From: Psychroflexus tropicus DSM 15496
GTDB taxonomy: Bacteria; Bacteroidota; Bacteroidia; Flavobacteriales; Flavobacteriaceae
Direction of reading: 5' to 3'
Assembly (NCBI RefSeq): GCF_000378765.1
Contig: NZ_KB905343.1
Location: forward strand, 727,218 to 791,217
DNA length: 64,000 nucleotides
Part shown: positions 35,631 through 45,120 of the stretch, piece after piece
Position numbering within the stretch: position 1 is the first letter of the stretch
How the letters are laid out: each line of letters starts with the position of its first letter
Made by a program: the position numbers and the translations under genes
The notes under the pieces: model-generated
Database searches by the model: none
What the model was told of the DNA's origin: nothing
What the model saw: only the letters and a program-made list of their open reading frames with translations

Positions 35631-36635
35631 TTAATTATTGTCAGAATTCAATTTTTTGAATCTGGTTACATTTAACACAAAACCATGCCAAACTATACTG
35701 CTCACAATAAACTTATGTTTAATCTTTTTTAGTGTCTTCCTTTTGTTGTACATCTTAGTAAAGAAAATGTAAAAATTGACATGAGCTTTAAATATAGCTA
35801 AAAAATGATTCACTTTAGCTTGTAATAAGAATCTTAAAGCAGCTACACCGTCCAATAGCATTCTTATAAATATAAGGCCGAATGGATTTTTCTTTGAATT
35901 TTTAAGTAGGTTAAAAAGTGAATTTCTGAAATTTAAAAAGGTTTTTCTAGGACTTGAGCTAGCTAGAGTTCCTCCACCAAGATGAAACACTTCGCTTTTT
36001 GGAGTATACCATACGCTATAATCCAAATTTTTAAGCCTCCAACATAAATCAATTTCTTCTTGATGAGCAAAATAGTCCTCATCAAATCCTCCAGCCTCAA
36101 TAAAACAGTTTCTTTTAATCGCGAAACAAGCACCACTGGCCCAGAAGATTTCCGATTCGTCTTCATATTGACCACTATCTTCTTCAATATGATCAAATAT
36201 ACGTCCTCTACAAAACGGGTAGCCTAAACTATCTATGAAACCTCCAGCAGCTCCGGCATAATCAAATTTATTAGGTTGATGAAGTGATTTCAATTTTGGT
36301 TGAACTACTGCCACTTTAGATTTTTTCTCAAAGACAGATTTTATACCCTCAAGCCATCGATGAGTGACTTCCACATCATTATTTAGTAAAACGTAAAGAT
36401 CTTCTTCAACAAGATTGAGTGCCTTATTATAACCACCTGCAAATCCGTAATTCTTATCATTTTTGATAATGATTACTTCAGGATAATTATGGGCTATAAA
36501 TTCTAAAGAATCATCTGTGGAAGCGTTATCGGCTACATAGATTTTTGCATTTTCAGAATGTGTGATAACAGAAGGCAGATATGTTTCCAATAGTTTTCTT
36601 CCATTCCAATTTAAAATGACAATTGCTATATCCAT
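35631..36635 (-). CDS. family 2 glycosyltransferase
   Basis: A protein of 334 residues with a GT-A fold: AIVILNWNGRKLL at the start, DNASTDDS at 36-43, LLNNDVEV near 84-91, and the catalytic-end block FDEDYFAHQEEIDLCWRLK (about 189-207). The C-terminal part has one or two hydrophobic helices, so it is probably membrane-associated. It resembles rhamnosyl- or similar transferases of surface polysaccharide assembly. It lies 4 bp downstream of the PD-(D/E)XK gene, with no other sugar genes near. Confidence 0.92.
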   Translation of the reverse strand: MDIAIVILNWNGRKLLETYLPSVITHSENAKIYVADNASTDDSLEFIAHNYPEVIIIKNDKNYGFAGGYNKALNLVEEDLYVLLNNDVEVTHRWLEGIKSVFEKKSKVAVVQPKLKSLHQPNKFDYAGAAGGFIDSLGYPFCRGRIFDHIEEDSGQYEDESEIFWASGACFAIKRNCFIEAGGFDEDYFAHQEEIDLCWRLKNLDYSVWYTPKSEVFHLGGGTLASSSPRKTFLNFRNSLFNLLKNSKKNPFGLIFIRMLLDGVAALRFLLQAKVNHFLAIFKAHVNFYIFFTKMYNKRKTLKKIKHKFIVSSIVWHGFVLNVTRFKKLNSDNN

Positions 36636-36639
36636 AAAT

Positions 36640-37080
36640 TTACATTGAAGGCAAATCTTTTAAAAATGTATAAGTCTCTTTTTCATAATTCATCTGGCAA
36701 AAATAGTGATTCAATCCATTTGTAATCATTAAGAAATCTGAATCTAAGGCCATATTATATCGAGCAATTTGGTCGAAAGTATCTTGAGTTATTTCTACTT
36801 GAGGAGCCTTGCATTCTACTATTAATTTAATTTTGCCGTCGGGCTTGAAGGCAATTAGATCATAACGTTTGGTTATGCCGTGAAGATCGATTTGGCGTTC
36901 TTCACTCATTAGAGATTCAGAAATATTTTTCTCAGACATCAAATAATGAACACAGTGTTGCCTTACCCATTCTTCTGGTGTCAATACCAGGTATTTTTTT
37001 CTTAAAAGCGAAAAAATGAGAATCTTATTTTCTTTACTTTTGATTTTGAAAGAATAGTTCGGGAAATTCAATTTTTGCAT
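36640..37080 (-). CDS. stand-alone type I restriction HsdR N-terminal domain protein
   Basis: The product is 146 residues from ATG 37080 (MQKLNF). It contains the PD-(D/E)XK core of the HsdR_N family: Asp74 in KRYDLIAF and the ExK-type Glu89-Cys-Lys91 in LIVECKAP, with a Gln-x6-Tyr helix (QIARYNMAL). No helicase part or other restriction genes are present, so it is not a classical type I system. Proteins of this length near holA recur in Bacteroidota; their role in DNA repair or replication is unproven. It is divergent from holA. Confidence 0.85.
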   Translation of the reverse strand: MQKLNFPNYSFKIKSKENKILIFSLLRKKYLVLTPEEWVRQHCVHYLMSEKNISESLMSEERQIDLHGITKRYDLIAFKPDGKIKLIVECKAPQVEITQDTFDQIARYNMALDSDFLMITNGLNHYFCQMNYEKETYTFLKDLPSM

Positions 37081-37119
37081 TTTCAAAGAAACAAAATTGA
37101 ATTAAATATTAGCATTTTA

Positions 37120-38127
37120 ATGAAGGAATTTAAACGTATACTTAGTGATTTAGATCAAAAAAAATATGCTCCCATTTATTTTTTGATTGGAGAAAAGGAG
37201 ACCTTTTTTGTAGACCTGATTGCCAATAAAATTGAAGAGAGTGTATTATCTGAAGAAGAAAAGGCTTTTAACCAAAGTATACTTTATGGAAAAGATGTAA
37301 GTATAGATGATGTGATAGGGCAGGCTAAACAATATCCAATGATGGCAGACCACCGGGTGATCATCGTGAGAGAAGCTCAATCACTGTTGAAAAATATCGA
37401 CAGTCTGGCCGCTTATGTAGAACAGCCTCAACAAAGCACAATTTTGGTATTTTGTGTGAAATACAAAAAAATGGATGGCCGCTCAAAGGTCACTAAATTG
37501 ATAAAGAAGAATTCGGTTTATTTTGAAACCAAACCCCTATACGACAATCAGGTTCCTCAATGGATTTCTGAGACTTTATCTGCATCGGGTTATTCTATTG
37601 CACCCAAAGCTTCAGAAATGCTTGTAGAGTTTCTTGGGAATAATTTATCGCATATCTATAAGGAGCTCGAAAAGCTTCAGCATGTGTTACCTCCCGGGGC
37701 AAAAGTTACGCCAGAACTTATCGAAGAAAATATAGGTATAAGTAAAGATTTTAATAACTTCGAATTAACTAAAGCCATTGGAGTAAAAGATGAAGTTAAA
37801 GCACAGCAAATAGTAGCCTACTTCGCTCAGAACTCTAAAAATCATCCGATAGTACTTACCACAGCCCAATTGAATTCATTTTTCAATAAATTATTAAGGT
37901 ATCATGCTCTAAAGGATAAATCGCAATTCTCGGCAAGTAAAGCTTTAGGGGTAAATCCTTTTTTTGTCAAAGATTATAGTTTTGCTGCGCAAAAGTATTC
38001 AATGAAAAAAGCAAGTCAGGCTCTCTCGCTTATTCGAGAGGCTGACCTTAAGGGTAAAGGTCTTCACTCCAATCAATTATCTAACGGAGATTTATTAAAA
38101 GAACTTTTAGTGAAACTTATGCGTTAA
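37120..38127 (+). CDS. holA: DNA polymerase III subunit delta
   Basis: The product is 335 residues from ATG 37120 (MKEFKRIL). It shows the HolA pattern: an N-terminal YFLIGEKETFFVDLI, the RVIIVREAQSLL segment, IYKELEKLQHVLPPGAKVTPELIEENIG and the C-terminal LIREADLKGKG. Delta is the clamp-opening subunit that works with the dnaX product encoded elsewhere in this window. Its stop TAA overlaps the stop of the convergent Lacal_2735 gene. Confidence 0.93.
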   Translation: MKEFKRILSDLDQKKYAPIYFLIGEKETFFVDLIANKIEESVLSEEEKAFNQSILYGKDVSIDDVIGQAKQYPMMADHRVIIVREAQSLLKNIDSLAAYVEQPQQSTILVFCVKYKKMDGRSKVTKLIKKNSVYFETKPLYDNQVPQWISETLSASGYSIAPKASEMLVEFLGNNLSHIYKELEKLQHVLPPGAKVTPELIEENIGISKDFNNFELTKAIGVKDEVKAQQIVAYFAQNSKNHPIVLTTAQLNSFFNKLLRYHALKDKSQFSASKALGVNPFFVKDYSFAAQKYSMKKASQALSLIREADLKGKGLHSNQLSNGDLLKELLVKLMR

Positions 38128-38297
38128 CTAGATGCTTTAAGTTCATCGATCTTTTTGGCCACGTCATCAGCTTCCTTAAGTTTTGCATCCGATTTCTGTC
38201 GATTGCTTTTTGATAAGTCAAAGGCCTCTTTTTGAAGTTTTTTATATTGCTCCTGCAGTTTCTCTAATTCTGTTTTTTTCTTAAATAGTCCAAACAT
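38124..38297 (-). CDS. Lacal_2735 family small protein
   Basis: A 57-residue reading frame, MFGLFKKKTELEKLQEQYKK at the start, then a charged helix with KEAFDLSKSNRQKSDAK and ending KKIDELKASS. It fits the Lacal_2735 family of flavobacteria, short predicted coiled-coil proteins of unknown function. The stop overlaps that of holA by 3 bp on the opposite strand (TTAA). Confidence 0.88.
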   Translation of the reverse strand: MFGLFKKKTELEKLQEQYKKLQKEAFDLSKSNRQKSDAKLKEADDVAKKIDELKASS

Positions 38298-38386
38298 GAT
38301 TTTTAATTTTTTGAAAAGTTACTACAGCTTAGATTAATATATCTTGGAATAGATATTCGTTAACGAAAGATTATTGACTATTAAAC

Positions 38387-40255
38387 TTAACGCATTAAAG
38401 TCACATTCCCTGTGAATACTTCATTGCCTATCTTTAAGCGATACCAGTAATCATCGGGAGGTAATTCGCGTCCTTGGTAGGTGCCATTCCACTCAAAAGC
38501 TTGATTGCTTTGGAAAAGGAGTTTACCATAGCGATCATAAATAAAGACTTCAATTTCATCAAAAAAAGAAGCTCCTGGAATTTTAAAAGTATCATTAATC
38601 TGATCACTGTTGGGTGAGAAAAATTCAGGAATCCTAAGCAGTAAAACCTCTTCACTTACCAATCCACATCCATTATTTTCCCTTACATAAACAGTGTAAA
38701 GGCCTCCAGATAAATTATTAAAGACTGGTTGATTTTGAAAGGTATTTCCATCAATAGAATAACTGAAATTTCCTTCAGTAGAAGTTTCTATGCTTATGCT
38801 GTTATTTTCTGCAATTATGTTAGAAATTTCAGGAGACAAAAAGTTAGTAATTGTATATGATTTCTCTAAAACACAATTATCTGGTGTGGTCAATTCAACA
38901 GTATAAATCCCAGGCTCATCAACTTCTATAAAAGCGGTAGATTCCCCTGTAGTCCATAAATAGCTGAAATTCATAAAATCTTCACCAATCACAATACTCT
39001 CATCTTCACAGATTCGAATGTCTTCATCGTTCAATTCTGGTACTTCGTATAATTCGAATTGAATTGCTACTCGATTAGGGTTAGTACAATCTCCAGTGGT
39101 AGTTGTAGCTTCCGCGTAATAGATGCCATTAATTGTGGGCTGAAATTGAAATGTATCCTCGGCTAAGAGGTTGCCTCCAGTGGGACTATCGTACCAATCA
39201 ACACTGATGTAAGGATTGGATTGAACTGCAATAAATTCATTGGAGTTAGACCCACAAACAGATACATCTCCTAAACTGACGGGGTCTATAAAATCAATAA
39301 AAATAACTTCAAAAACACTGGAAATACTATTACAGGCTATGGTATTGACATTACTCGCATCTTCAGCAACTAAGACTCTGTAAAAGACGGTTGAACTTAT
39401 TTCTGAGATTAATAATTCTTCTGCAGTTTCTCCTGGAATATTATTCCAATTAATTTTATCTAAGCTTTGTTGCCATTGAAAATTTGGAGAATCGTAAACG
39501 CTAAAGTTTGTAGAGGCATTTAGGCTTAAGTTTTCCAAGGTCTCATTTTCGCACAGCTGAATATCAGTTTCACCATTATCACTTATGATTTCTGTGAGGT
39601 CTCCACATGATCTAAAAACTATATCATCTATAGCTAAGTCATTACCACAGCCTCCCTCACCATTATTGAACATTTTTAAGACGACCGAATCCTGTCCTGG
39701 TAAAGTGGTGAAAGTCAAGCCAAATTGTTCCCAAATAGGTGTGTTTGTTCCAGCGATAGGCCCTGTATCGCCTTCTGCTAAAATGACCTGACCGGTTGCA
39801 TCTGTGATTTGGAATTTGACATTAACAGGAATTTCGTTATTCTGGCATACATTGCTATCTGTGTCGTATAGATTCATCAAAAAGGCGGAGAATTCATAAG
39901 AATTATCAATGCAGAGTCCAGTAATCGGTATTTGATAAAATAAACCAGCATCAAAATCAGCATTGACTATTAAGGCCTTTCCATCGGTGTTTCCAGTATG
40001 ATCACCTGTATTATGAAAACTTCCAAGCTGAAATAAATTAGAAGAAATAGTATATTCCCCATCTTCTGGAGCTTGATTTACATATGTGTAGCTTGTAACT
40101 CCTGGGGGGAGAGGAGGACCATTTGGGGTACCTTGCCCAAAGTTTTCTTCAAAAATAGGATCTCCTGTATTTCCCTCACAAAAGCCAAGTTGAGCATTGA
40201 CGGATGCTGAAATTAAATAAAATAATATTAAACATAAAAAGTGAAGAACTTTCAA
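38387..40255 (-). CDS. T9SS type B sorting domain protein
   Basis: A protein of 622 residues started at TTG 40255, the only start that keeps the signal peptide (MKVLHFLCLILFYLISASVNAQ); the ATG at 40260 reads into a stop. The N-terminal half (about 25-215) is a carbohydrate-binding-like beta domain, followed by Ig/PKD-like repeats with paired cysteines. The C-terminal about 85 residues carry the gliding-motility-associated sorting domain: FFSPNSDQINDTFKIPG, IYDRYGKLLFQSNQ and GTYQGRELPPDDYWYRLKI. It should be secreted by type IX to the surface and may act as an adhesin. Confidence 0.88.
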   Translation of the reverse strand: MKVLHFLCLILFYLISASVNAQLGFCEGNTGDPIFEENFGQGTPNGPPLPPGVTSYTYVNQAPEDGEYTISSNLFQLGSFHNTGDHTGNTDGKALIVNADFDAGLFYQIPITGLCIDNSYEFSAFLMNLYDTDSNVCQNNEIPVNVKFQITDATGQVILAEGDTGPIAGTNTPIWEQFGLTFTTLPGQDSVVLKMFNNGEGGCGNDLAIDDIVFRSCGDLTEIISDNGETDIQLCENETLENLSLNASTNFSVYDSPNFQWQQSLDKINWNNIPGETAEELLISEISSTVFYRVLVAEDASNVNTIACNSISSVFEVIFIDFIDPVSLGDVSVCGSNSNEFIAVQSNPYISVDWYDSPTGGNLLAEDTFQFQPTINGIYYAEATTTTGDCTNPNRVAIQFELYEVPELNDEDIRICEDESIVIGEDFMNFSYLWTTGESTAFIEVDEPGIYTVELTTPDNCVLEKSYTITNFLSPEISNIIAENNSISIETSTEGNFSYSIDGNTFQNQPVFNNLSGGLYTVYVRENNGCGLVSEEVLLLRIPEFFSPNSDQINDTFKIPGASFFDEIEVFIYDRYGKLLFQSNQAFEWNGTYQGRELPPDDYWYRLKIGNEVFTGNVTLMR

Positions 40256-40337
40256 ATCATTTGATTTTGTTCAAGAATATTAACTTTTATTGAGATTAGC
40301 AATAGAAACAGACTTATTAAATTTTGTTGAAAATTAA

Positions 40338-41165
40338 TTAGCCCATGATATTGTAGCCTCCATCCACGTGTCTAATTTCACCAGTAGTTCTTCCGTTAGG
40401 TCTCAGTAAATTAAGAACTTCGTAAGCAAGATCTTCTGGTAAAGCATTGCCTAAAGGACTTTTGCGATGAGCAATCTCCACATCCTTTTGGTTTAAAGTG
40501 GCATTACCTGCTTTACTTCCCATATAGGGTGAAAATCGAATGCAATTGACTCGTGTACCATTTTTCCTACCCATTTCATCTGCTAGTTCTACTGTAATAC
40601 GTTCTAAAGCCGCTTTGGCGATACTAATATTTCTATAAGGATGGAAGGTCACTTTAGCAGCTGCAATATAACTCAAAGAGCAAATGGAAGCATCGGCATT
40701 TAGCAAGTTATTTTTGAACAGATGACTAGTTAAACTGATAAGTGAAAACGCAGAGACTTCCATGGTATCACAAAACTCCTTAAAGGATACATCTAATAAA
40801 GGCTTTACCACCTTATTTCTAATCGTTTTGTCCATGGCGATGGCATGAAGAAATCCGTCCACTTTGATTTGTTTTGACTTAAGAGTACTACAGAACTCTT
40901 CAATACTCTCGTCAAGAGATACATCTAAAATTTCTGTAATGGTCTCTTTTCCTAATTCCTGATGGACACTATCCTGAAAGTCCTTATAGTTTTGATTTAA
41001 AAACGATTTAGCTTTATCTGAAAGATTTTCATGAAATTGGCTCACCCCGAGACCAGTACAAATCACATCGCCTCCATTTTCTTTAATTTTTTTGGCAACA
41101 TACATTGCCAATGAGTGTTTATCTGCAATACCAGTGATGAGATATGTTTTTCCTTTAAGCATCAT
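40338..41165 (-). CDS. enoyl-ACP reductase-like SDR (FabI-like)
   Basis: A protein of 275 residues (ATG at 41165 or 41162). It has the FabI-type NAD site (GKTYLITGIADKHSLA), a FabI-like segment at FLHAIAMD, and the catalytic Tyr166, Tyr177 and Lys184 in SYIAAA...PYRNISIAKAALE. Such enzymes reduce enoyl-ACP in fatty acid synthesis. It differs from the longer FabI I know as the housekeeping enzyme of this class, so it may serve a special lipid or polyketide. It is 16 bp downstream of the KAS III gene. Confidence 0.82.
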   Translation of the reverse strand: MMLKGKTYLITGIADKHSLAMYVAKKIKENGGDVICTGLGVSQFHENLSDKAKSFLNQNYKDFQDSVHQELGKETITEILDVSLDESIEEFCSTLKSKQIKVDGFLHAIAMDKTIRNKVVKPLLDVSFKEFCDTMEVSAFSLISLTSHLFKNNLLNADASICSLSYIAAAKVTFHPYRNISIAKAALERITVELADEMGRKNGTRVNCIRFSPYMGSKAGNATLNQKDVEIAHRKSPLGNALPEDLAYEVLNLLRPNGRTTGEIRHVDGGYNIMG

Positions 41166-41181
41166 AATGTTTAGATATTAA

Positions 41182-42153
41182 TTACCATTTGTATAAAGCA
41201 GTTCCCCAGGTCCAACCGGCCCCTACAGCTGCAAAAAGAATTAAGTCTTCTTTTTTAAATTTATTAGCCTTATGAACTTCATCAAGAACTAATGGGATGG
41301 TTCCTCCAGAAGTGTTGGCATATCGATCCATATTTGTCATCACTTTTTCAAAAGGCAAATCGATTTGCTTAGCGATAGATTTTAGTATGCCAATACTGGG
41401 CTGATGTGGAATCAAGAAACTGATATCGTCTACTGATGTTTTCGTCTTATCCAGCAATTCCCGAATGGATTCAGGAACAACTTTAGTCGCAGTATCAAAC
41501 ACCTCTTTTCCATTCATTTGGAAGTAATGCATTTTCTTCTCAAGTGTTTCTTTAGATGCAGGATTTTCAGACCCTCCACCAGGAATAGTAAAATGTTCTT
41601 TACCACGCCCGTCCGAATGAAGATTAAAATCTATGAAGCCTTTGTCTTCATCAGTTTTACTCAACACGAGCGCACCAGCACCATCCCCAAAAAAAACGGA
41701 ATCTCTACGATCCCAATCAATAATATTAGAAAAGGTATCTGCTCCTATGACGAGTACATTATTGTATACACCATTTTTTACAAACTGATACCCTACTGAA
41801 ATTGTAAATAAGGCACCAGAGCAAACGGCAGCAACATCAAAAGCTACAGCATTGAAGGCTTTCATTTTTTCCTGTACAAAACAAGCACAGGAAGGAGCTT
41901 GTCGATCTGGGGTAGTGGTAGCGACTATAATGAGGTCGACGTCTTCTACCTTTAGGCCAGCATTAATAAGAGCGTCCAGACCAGCTTTAGACGCGAGATC
42001 ACTGGTAGCTTCATCTTCAACAATTCGACGTTCTTTAATCCCTAATTTATTGTAAATCCATTCATCAGAGGAGCCTACTTTTTCAAAATAGGAATTAGGT
42101 AAAACTTTAGGAGGAACATAAGCTCCTGTGCCACTTATATACACATTAGACAT
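41182..42153 (-). CDS. fabH: beta-ketoacyl-ACP synthase III
   Basis: A protein of 323 residues with the full thiolase-fold triad: Cys111 in AVCSGALF, His250 in IPHQPS and Asn280 in MDRYANTSGG. It condenses an acyl-CoA with malonyl-ACP to start a fatty acid or polyketide chain. The gene precedes the FabI-like reductase by 16 bp, suggesting one pathway. Whether this is the housekeeping FabH or a specialised copy cannot be settled here; see the finding. Confidence 0.9.
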   Translation of the reverse strand: MSNVYISGTGAYVPPKVLPNSYFEKVGSSDEWIYNKLGIKERRIVEDEATSDLASKAGLDALINAGLKVEDVDLIIVATTTPDRQAPSCACFVQEKMKAFNAVAFDVAAVCSGALFTISVGYQFVKNGVYNNVLVIGADTFSNIIDWDRRDSVFFGDGAGALVLSKTDEDKGFIDFNLHSDGRGKEHFTIPGGGSENPASKETLEKKMHYFQMNGKEVFDTATKVVPESIRELLDKTKTSVDDISFLIPHQPSIGILKSIAKQIDLPFEKVMTNMDRYANTSGGTIPLVLDEVHKANKFKKEDLILFAAVGAGWTWGTALYKW

Positions 42154-42250
42154 ACCAACTAATTATGAGTTAAGTGGCGAAATTTAAGTTTTTAATTATG
42201 TTTTAAGGATAAAACCTGAAGAAGTCTTGTTACTTTAACATTTACACCAA

Positions 42251-43144
42251 TTAATCTTTAGCTTCAAACAAATCAGAAGAGAGGTATCGATCACCACGAT
42301 CACATATAATACTCACTACGACACCTTGATCCAGAGACTCGCAAAGCTTTACGGCAGCTGCAGTTGCTCCTCCAGAACTCATTCCCGAAAAAATACCTTC
42401 CTTTTCAGCAAGATACCTTGCCATTTTTTTGGCTTCATGTTCATCAACTTCATAGATATGATCAACTCGCTTGGGGTCGTATATTTTTGGAAGGTATTCA
42501 TCTGGCCATTTTCGAATTCCAGGAATTTTAGTCCCCTCTGCCGGATGGACACCAATAAGTTGAATGTCCTTATTTTTTTCTTTTAAAAAGCGAGAAGTGC
42601 CCATAATGGTTCCTGTGGTTCCCATTGAAGAAACAAAGTGTGTTACTTTTTCATTCGTATCTCTCCAAACCTCAGGCCCTGTCGTTTTATAATGCGCTTT
42701 CCAATTATCTTCATTTGCAAACTGATTGAACATAAAATAATTACCGGTTTTTACTTTTTCTTCGGCGTAATCTCTCGAATACATGATTCCTTTTTCACCG
42801 TCGGTAAGAGTCACTTTGGCCCCGTATGCCATCATGGTTTCCACACGCTCTCTAGTAGCATTCTCTGGCATAACTAATTCTATGTCGAGACCATATATAC
42901 CTGCAACCATGGCTAGAGCAATTCCTGTATTGCCACTGGTCGGTTCAATGAGTTTTGTATTTTGATCGATATCTCCTCGGTCAATAGCAGATTTGATCAT
43001 ATTGAAAGCCGCTCTGTCTTTTACACTTCCTCCTGGATTTTGTCCTTCGAGTTTGAGATAAAGTTTGACGTTTGGATTTTTGATTAAACTTTGGGTTTCC
43101 ACTAAGGGTGTGTTTCCAATTAAATTTAATATGCTTTTACTCAT
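42251..43144 (-). CDS. cysM: cysteine synthase (O-acetylserine sulfhydrylase)
   Basis: A protein of 297 residues. PLP lysine Lys42 is in GGSVKDRAAFN, the substrate loop TSGNTGIALAM is near 69-79, and GTTGTIMGTSRFLKEK forms the phosphate-binding loop. It joins sulfide to O-acetylserine to give cysteine. The ATG overlaps the serine acetyltransferase stop as ATGA, so the enzyme making its substrate is coupled to it. The sequence is closest to the CysM type by the family's short length. Confidence 0.92.
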   Translation of the reverse strand: MSKSILNLIGNTPLVETQSLIKNPNVKLYLKLEGQNPGGSVKDRAAFNMIKSAIDRGDIDQNTKLIEPTSGNTGIALAMVAGIYGLDIELVMPENATRERVETMMAYGAKVTLTDGEKGIMYSRDYAEEKVKTGNYFMFNQFANEDNWKAHYKTTGPEVWRDTNEKVTHFVSSMGTTGTIMGTSRFLKEKNKDIQLIGVHPAEGTKIPGIRKWPDEYLPKIYDPKRVDHIYEVDEHEAKKMARYLAEKEGIFSGMSSGGATAAAVKLCESLDQGVVVSIICDRGDRYLSSDLFEAKD

Positions 43145-43938
43145 GTGTTTTTATTTTCATTGATATTCACCATAGATTTATGAGTGACCAGTGATTTCTC
43201 TGGAACTGATTTGGTGAGCCAAACATTTCCTCCAATAGTTGAGCCTTTACCAATGGTAGTTTCACCACCAAGAATTGTAGCATTGGCATATATAGTCACA
43301 TCACTTTCTATGGTTGGATGTCTTTTTTGATGTTTAAGAGTTTTATCGACCAACAATGCCCCTAGAGTTACTCCTTGGTAAATTTTGACACGATCTTCGA
43401 TTTCACAGGTTTCGCCAATTACTACCCCGGTGGCATGGTCTATAAAAAAAGGATTGCCAATGATAGCGCCAGGATTGATGTCTGTTCCTGTATGAGTGTG
43501 CGCACATTCAGACATTAGCCTTGGAACCAAGGGTAACCCAAATTCCAACAACGCATGGCTTAACCTGTAAATCGCAATCGCATAAAATCCCGGATAGGCA
43601 AGATAAACTTCATCTATTGAATTTGCAGCTGGATCATTTTCTTTGATAAAGCAGGCGTCATTGTTCAGTTTTTGTAGAATGTCTGGTAGTTTTTTCATGA
43701 AATCGGTCCAGATTTCACGACAAGGATCTTCTTCTTTAAAACATACTAAATCTGCTAAAATTTTAAACTGAACTTCCAGCTCGTTCATCCCTGAAGTCAC
43801 ATCAGTTTCTTTATCAAATAGGGTTAAAAAAAGTTGATCTGTAAAAGCTTGTGTTTTCTGCTTAATCTGATATAAATTTGAAACCTTAGCCTTTTCCAGC
43901 TCAATTTCTTTTATGATATCTTCCTTTGTGATGGTCAT
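43141..43938 (-). CDS. cysE: serine O-acetyltransferase
   Basis: A protein of 265 residues. After an alpha-helical N-terminus, the left-handed beta-helix starts near 150 with CAHTHTGTDINPGAIIGNPFFIDHATGVVIGETCEIEDRVKIYQG, containing the catalytic His residues. Further hexapeptide repeats follow (TIESDVTIYANATILGGETTIGKGSTIGGNVWLTKSVP). It acetylates serine for cysteine synthesis and forms a two-gene unit with cysM. The length fits the EpsC-like long serine acetyltransferases. Confidence 0.93.
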   Translation of the reverse strand: MTITKEDIIKEIELEKAKVSNLYQIKQKTQAFTDQLFLTLFDKETDVTSGMNELEVQFKILADLVCFKEEDPCREIWTDFMKKLPDILQKLNNDACFIKENDPAANSIDEVYLAYPGFYAIAIYRLSHALLEFGLPLVPRLMSECAHTHTGTDINPGAIIGNPFFIDHATGVVIGETCEIEDRVKIYQGVTLGALLVDKTLKHQKRHPTIESDVTIYANATILGGETTIGKGSTIGGNVWLTKSVPEKSLVTHKSMVNINENKNT

Positions 43939-44070
43939 TCTATTTATTTATAATGTGAAAGTAAGAGATGGTTCTCAATATGGATCAATAATACCTCAAT
44001 TTTAAACTTACTTTACAATTTTTGAATCAACCATATAACAATTTTAAAAGGATATTTGCATTAAAAATAA

Positions 44071-45120
44071 ATGCCTAAAGTAATTATTGTAGGTGCTGGT
44101 TTGAGTGGACTGATGACTGCATACAAACTTAGACATTCAAATTTTGAACTAGAAATCTTAGAAGCTAGAGACAGAATTGGTGGGCGTATATACACCAAAA
44201 AAAAGAATTCTGTATCACTTGAGCTTGGTGCAACCTGGTTTGGACCACAGCATACCAAACTTCTAAATTTAGTAAACGAATTAAATGTTCCTTATAAAAT
44301 CCAGGAAAACGGGAGGGAAGCATTGTATGATTTTAGACCTAACGGCCACTTAGAGCGTTTTAAACTGCCTAATCAACAAGCACCCACTTTTAAATTCAAA
44401 CATGGAACAGTTAGTCTTCTCAAAGCCTTAGAAGAAAATTTGAATACTAGTGTTCAATTAAATCAAGTTATTAAATCGGTTCAACTGGGAAATCGTATTA
44501 AGGTCCAAACTCAGTCGGGTAAGATTATCGAGGGTGATTTTTTGATATTAAGTATTCCACCTCAATTGGTCTTCGACAGTATTCAATTTGAGCCTGAGTT
44601 ACCTCTAGACCTAAGAGAATTGGTGAAAAACACTCACACCTGGATGTCAGATTCAATTAAATTTTCATGTGCTTTCGACCATGATTTTTGGAAAAATGAA
44701 CGCTACCAAGGGACATTAATGAGTCCACAGCAAATCATTCAGGAAATGTATGATCATTCTGATGGTGATACTCATCAGAAAGGACTGGTTGGGTTCTTAA
44801 ACTCAAAGTTTTCAAACTTGACTCAGGAAGAGCGTAGAGCTAAAGTTTCGGAGTATTTAAAAACACTTTTTGGAAGTCAGGCTTCAGCTTTTTCTTATGC
44901 CGATGTAGATTGGAGACAGGAGAATTATACTATAGATCAACAGGCTAAGAGTTTAGTTCCTCATCAAAACAACGGTCATGCAAAATTAAGAGCACCTCTA
45001 TTCGAAGGCCGTCTGTTCTTTTCAGCTTCAGAGACTGCAGCTCAAACTCCTGGTTATATGGATGGTGCTGTCCACAGAGGTGCAGAAGTGGCAGACCAAC
45101 TCTTAGATTTTTTATCCTAG
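44071..45120 (+). CDS. FAD-dependent amine oxidase
   Basis: A protein of 349 residues. The dinucleotide-binding motif VIIVGAGLSGLMTAYKL (4-20) and LEILEARDRIGGRIYT (28-43) mark a flavin monoamine oxidase-like protein; LSIPPQLVFDSI and the C-terminal LFFSASETAAQTPGYMDGAVHRG complete the FAD site. The short length is below typical eukaryotic MAOs but normal for bacterial ones. The substrate is unknown. The last 9 bp overlap the end of the convergent FolK-dNK gene. Confidence 0.88.
   Translation: MPKVIIVGAGLSGLMTAYKLRHSNFELEILEARDRIGGRIYTKKKNSVSLELGATWFGPQHTKLLNLVNELNVPYKIQENGREALYDFRPNGHLERFKLPNQQAPTFKFKHGTVSLLKALEENLNTSVQLNQVIKSVQLGNRIKVQTQSGKIIEGDFLILSIPPQLVFDSIQFEPELPLDLRELVKNTHTWMSDSIKFSCAFDHDFWKNERYQGTLMSPQQIIQEMYDHSDGDTHQKGLVGFLNSKFSNLTQEERRAKVSEYLKTLFGSQASAFSYADVDWRQENYTIDQQAKSLVPHQNNGHAKLRAPLFEGRLFFSASETAAQTPGYMDGAVHRGAEVADQLLDFLS

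Noticed and set aside
36640-37080. A type I restriction system
   Set aside because: Only the N-terminal nuclease-like domain is present; there are no helicase, methylase or specificity genes next to it.
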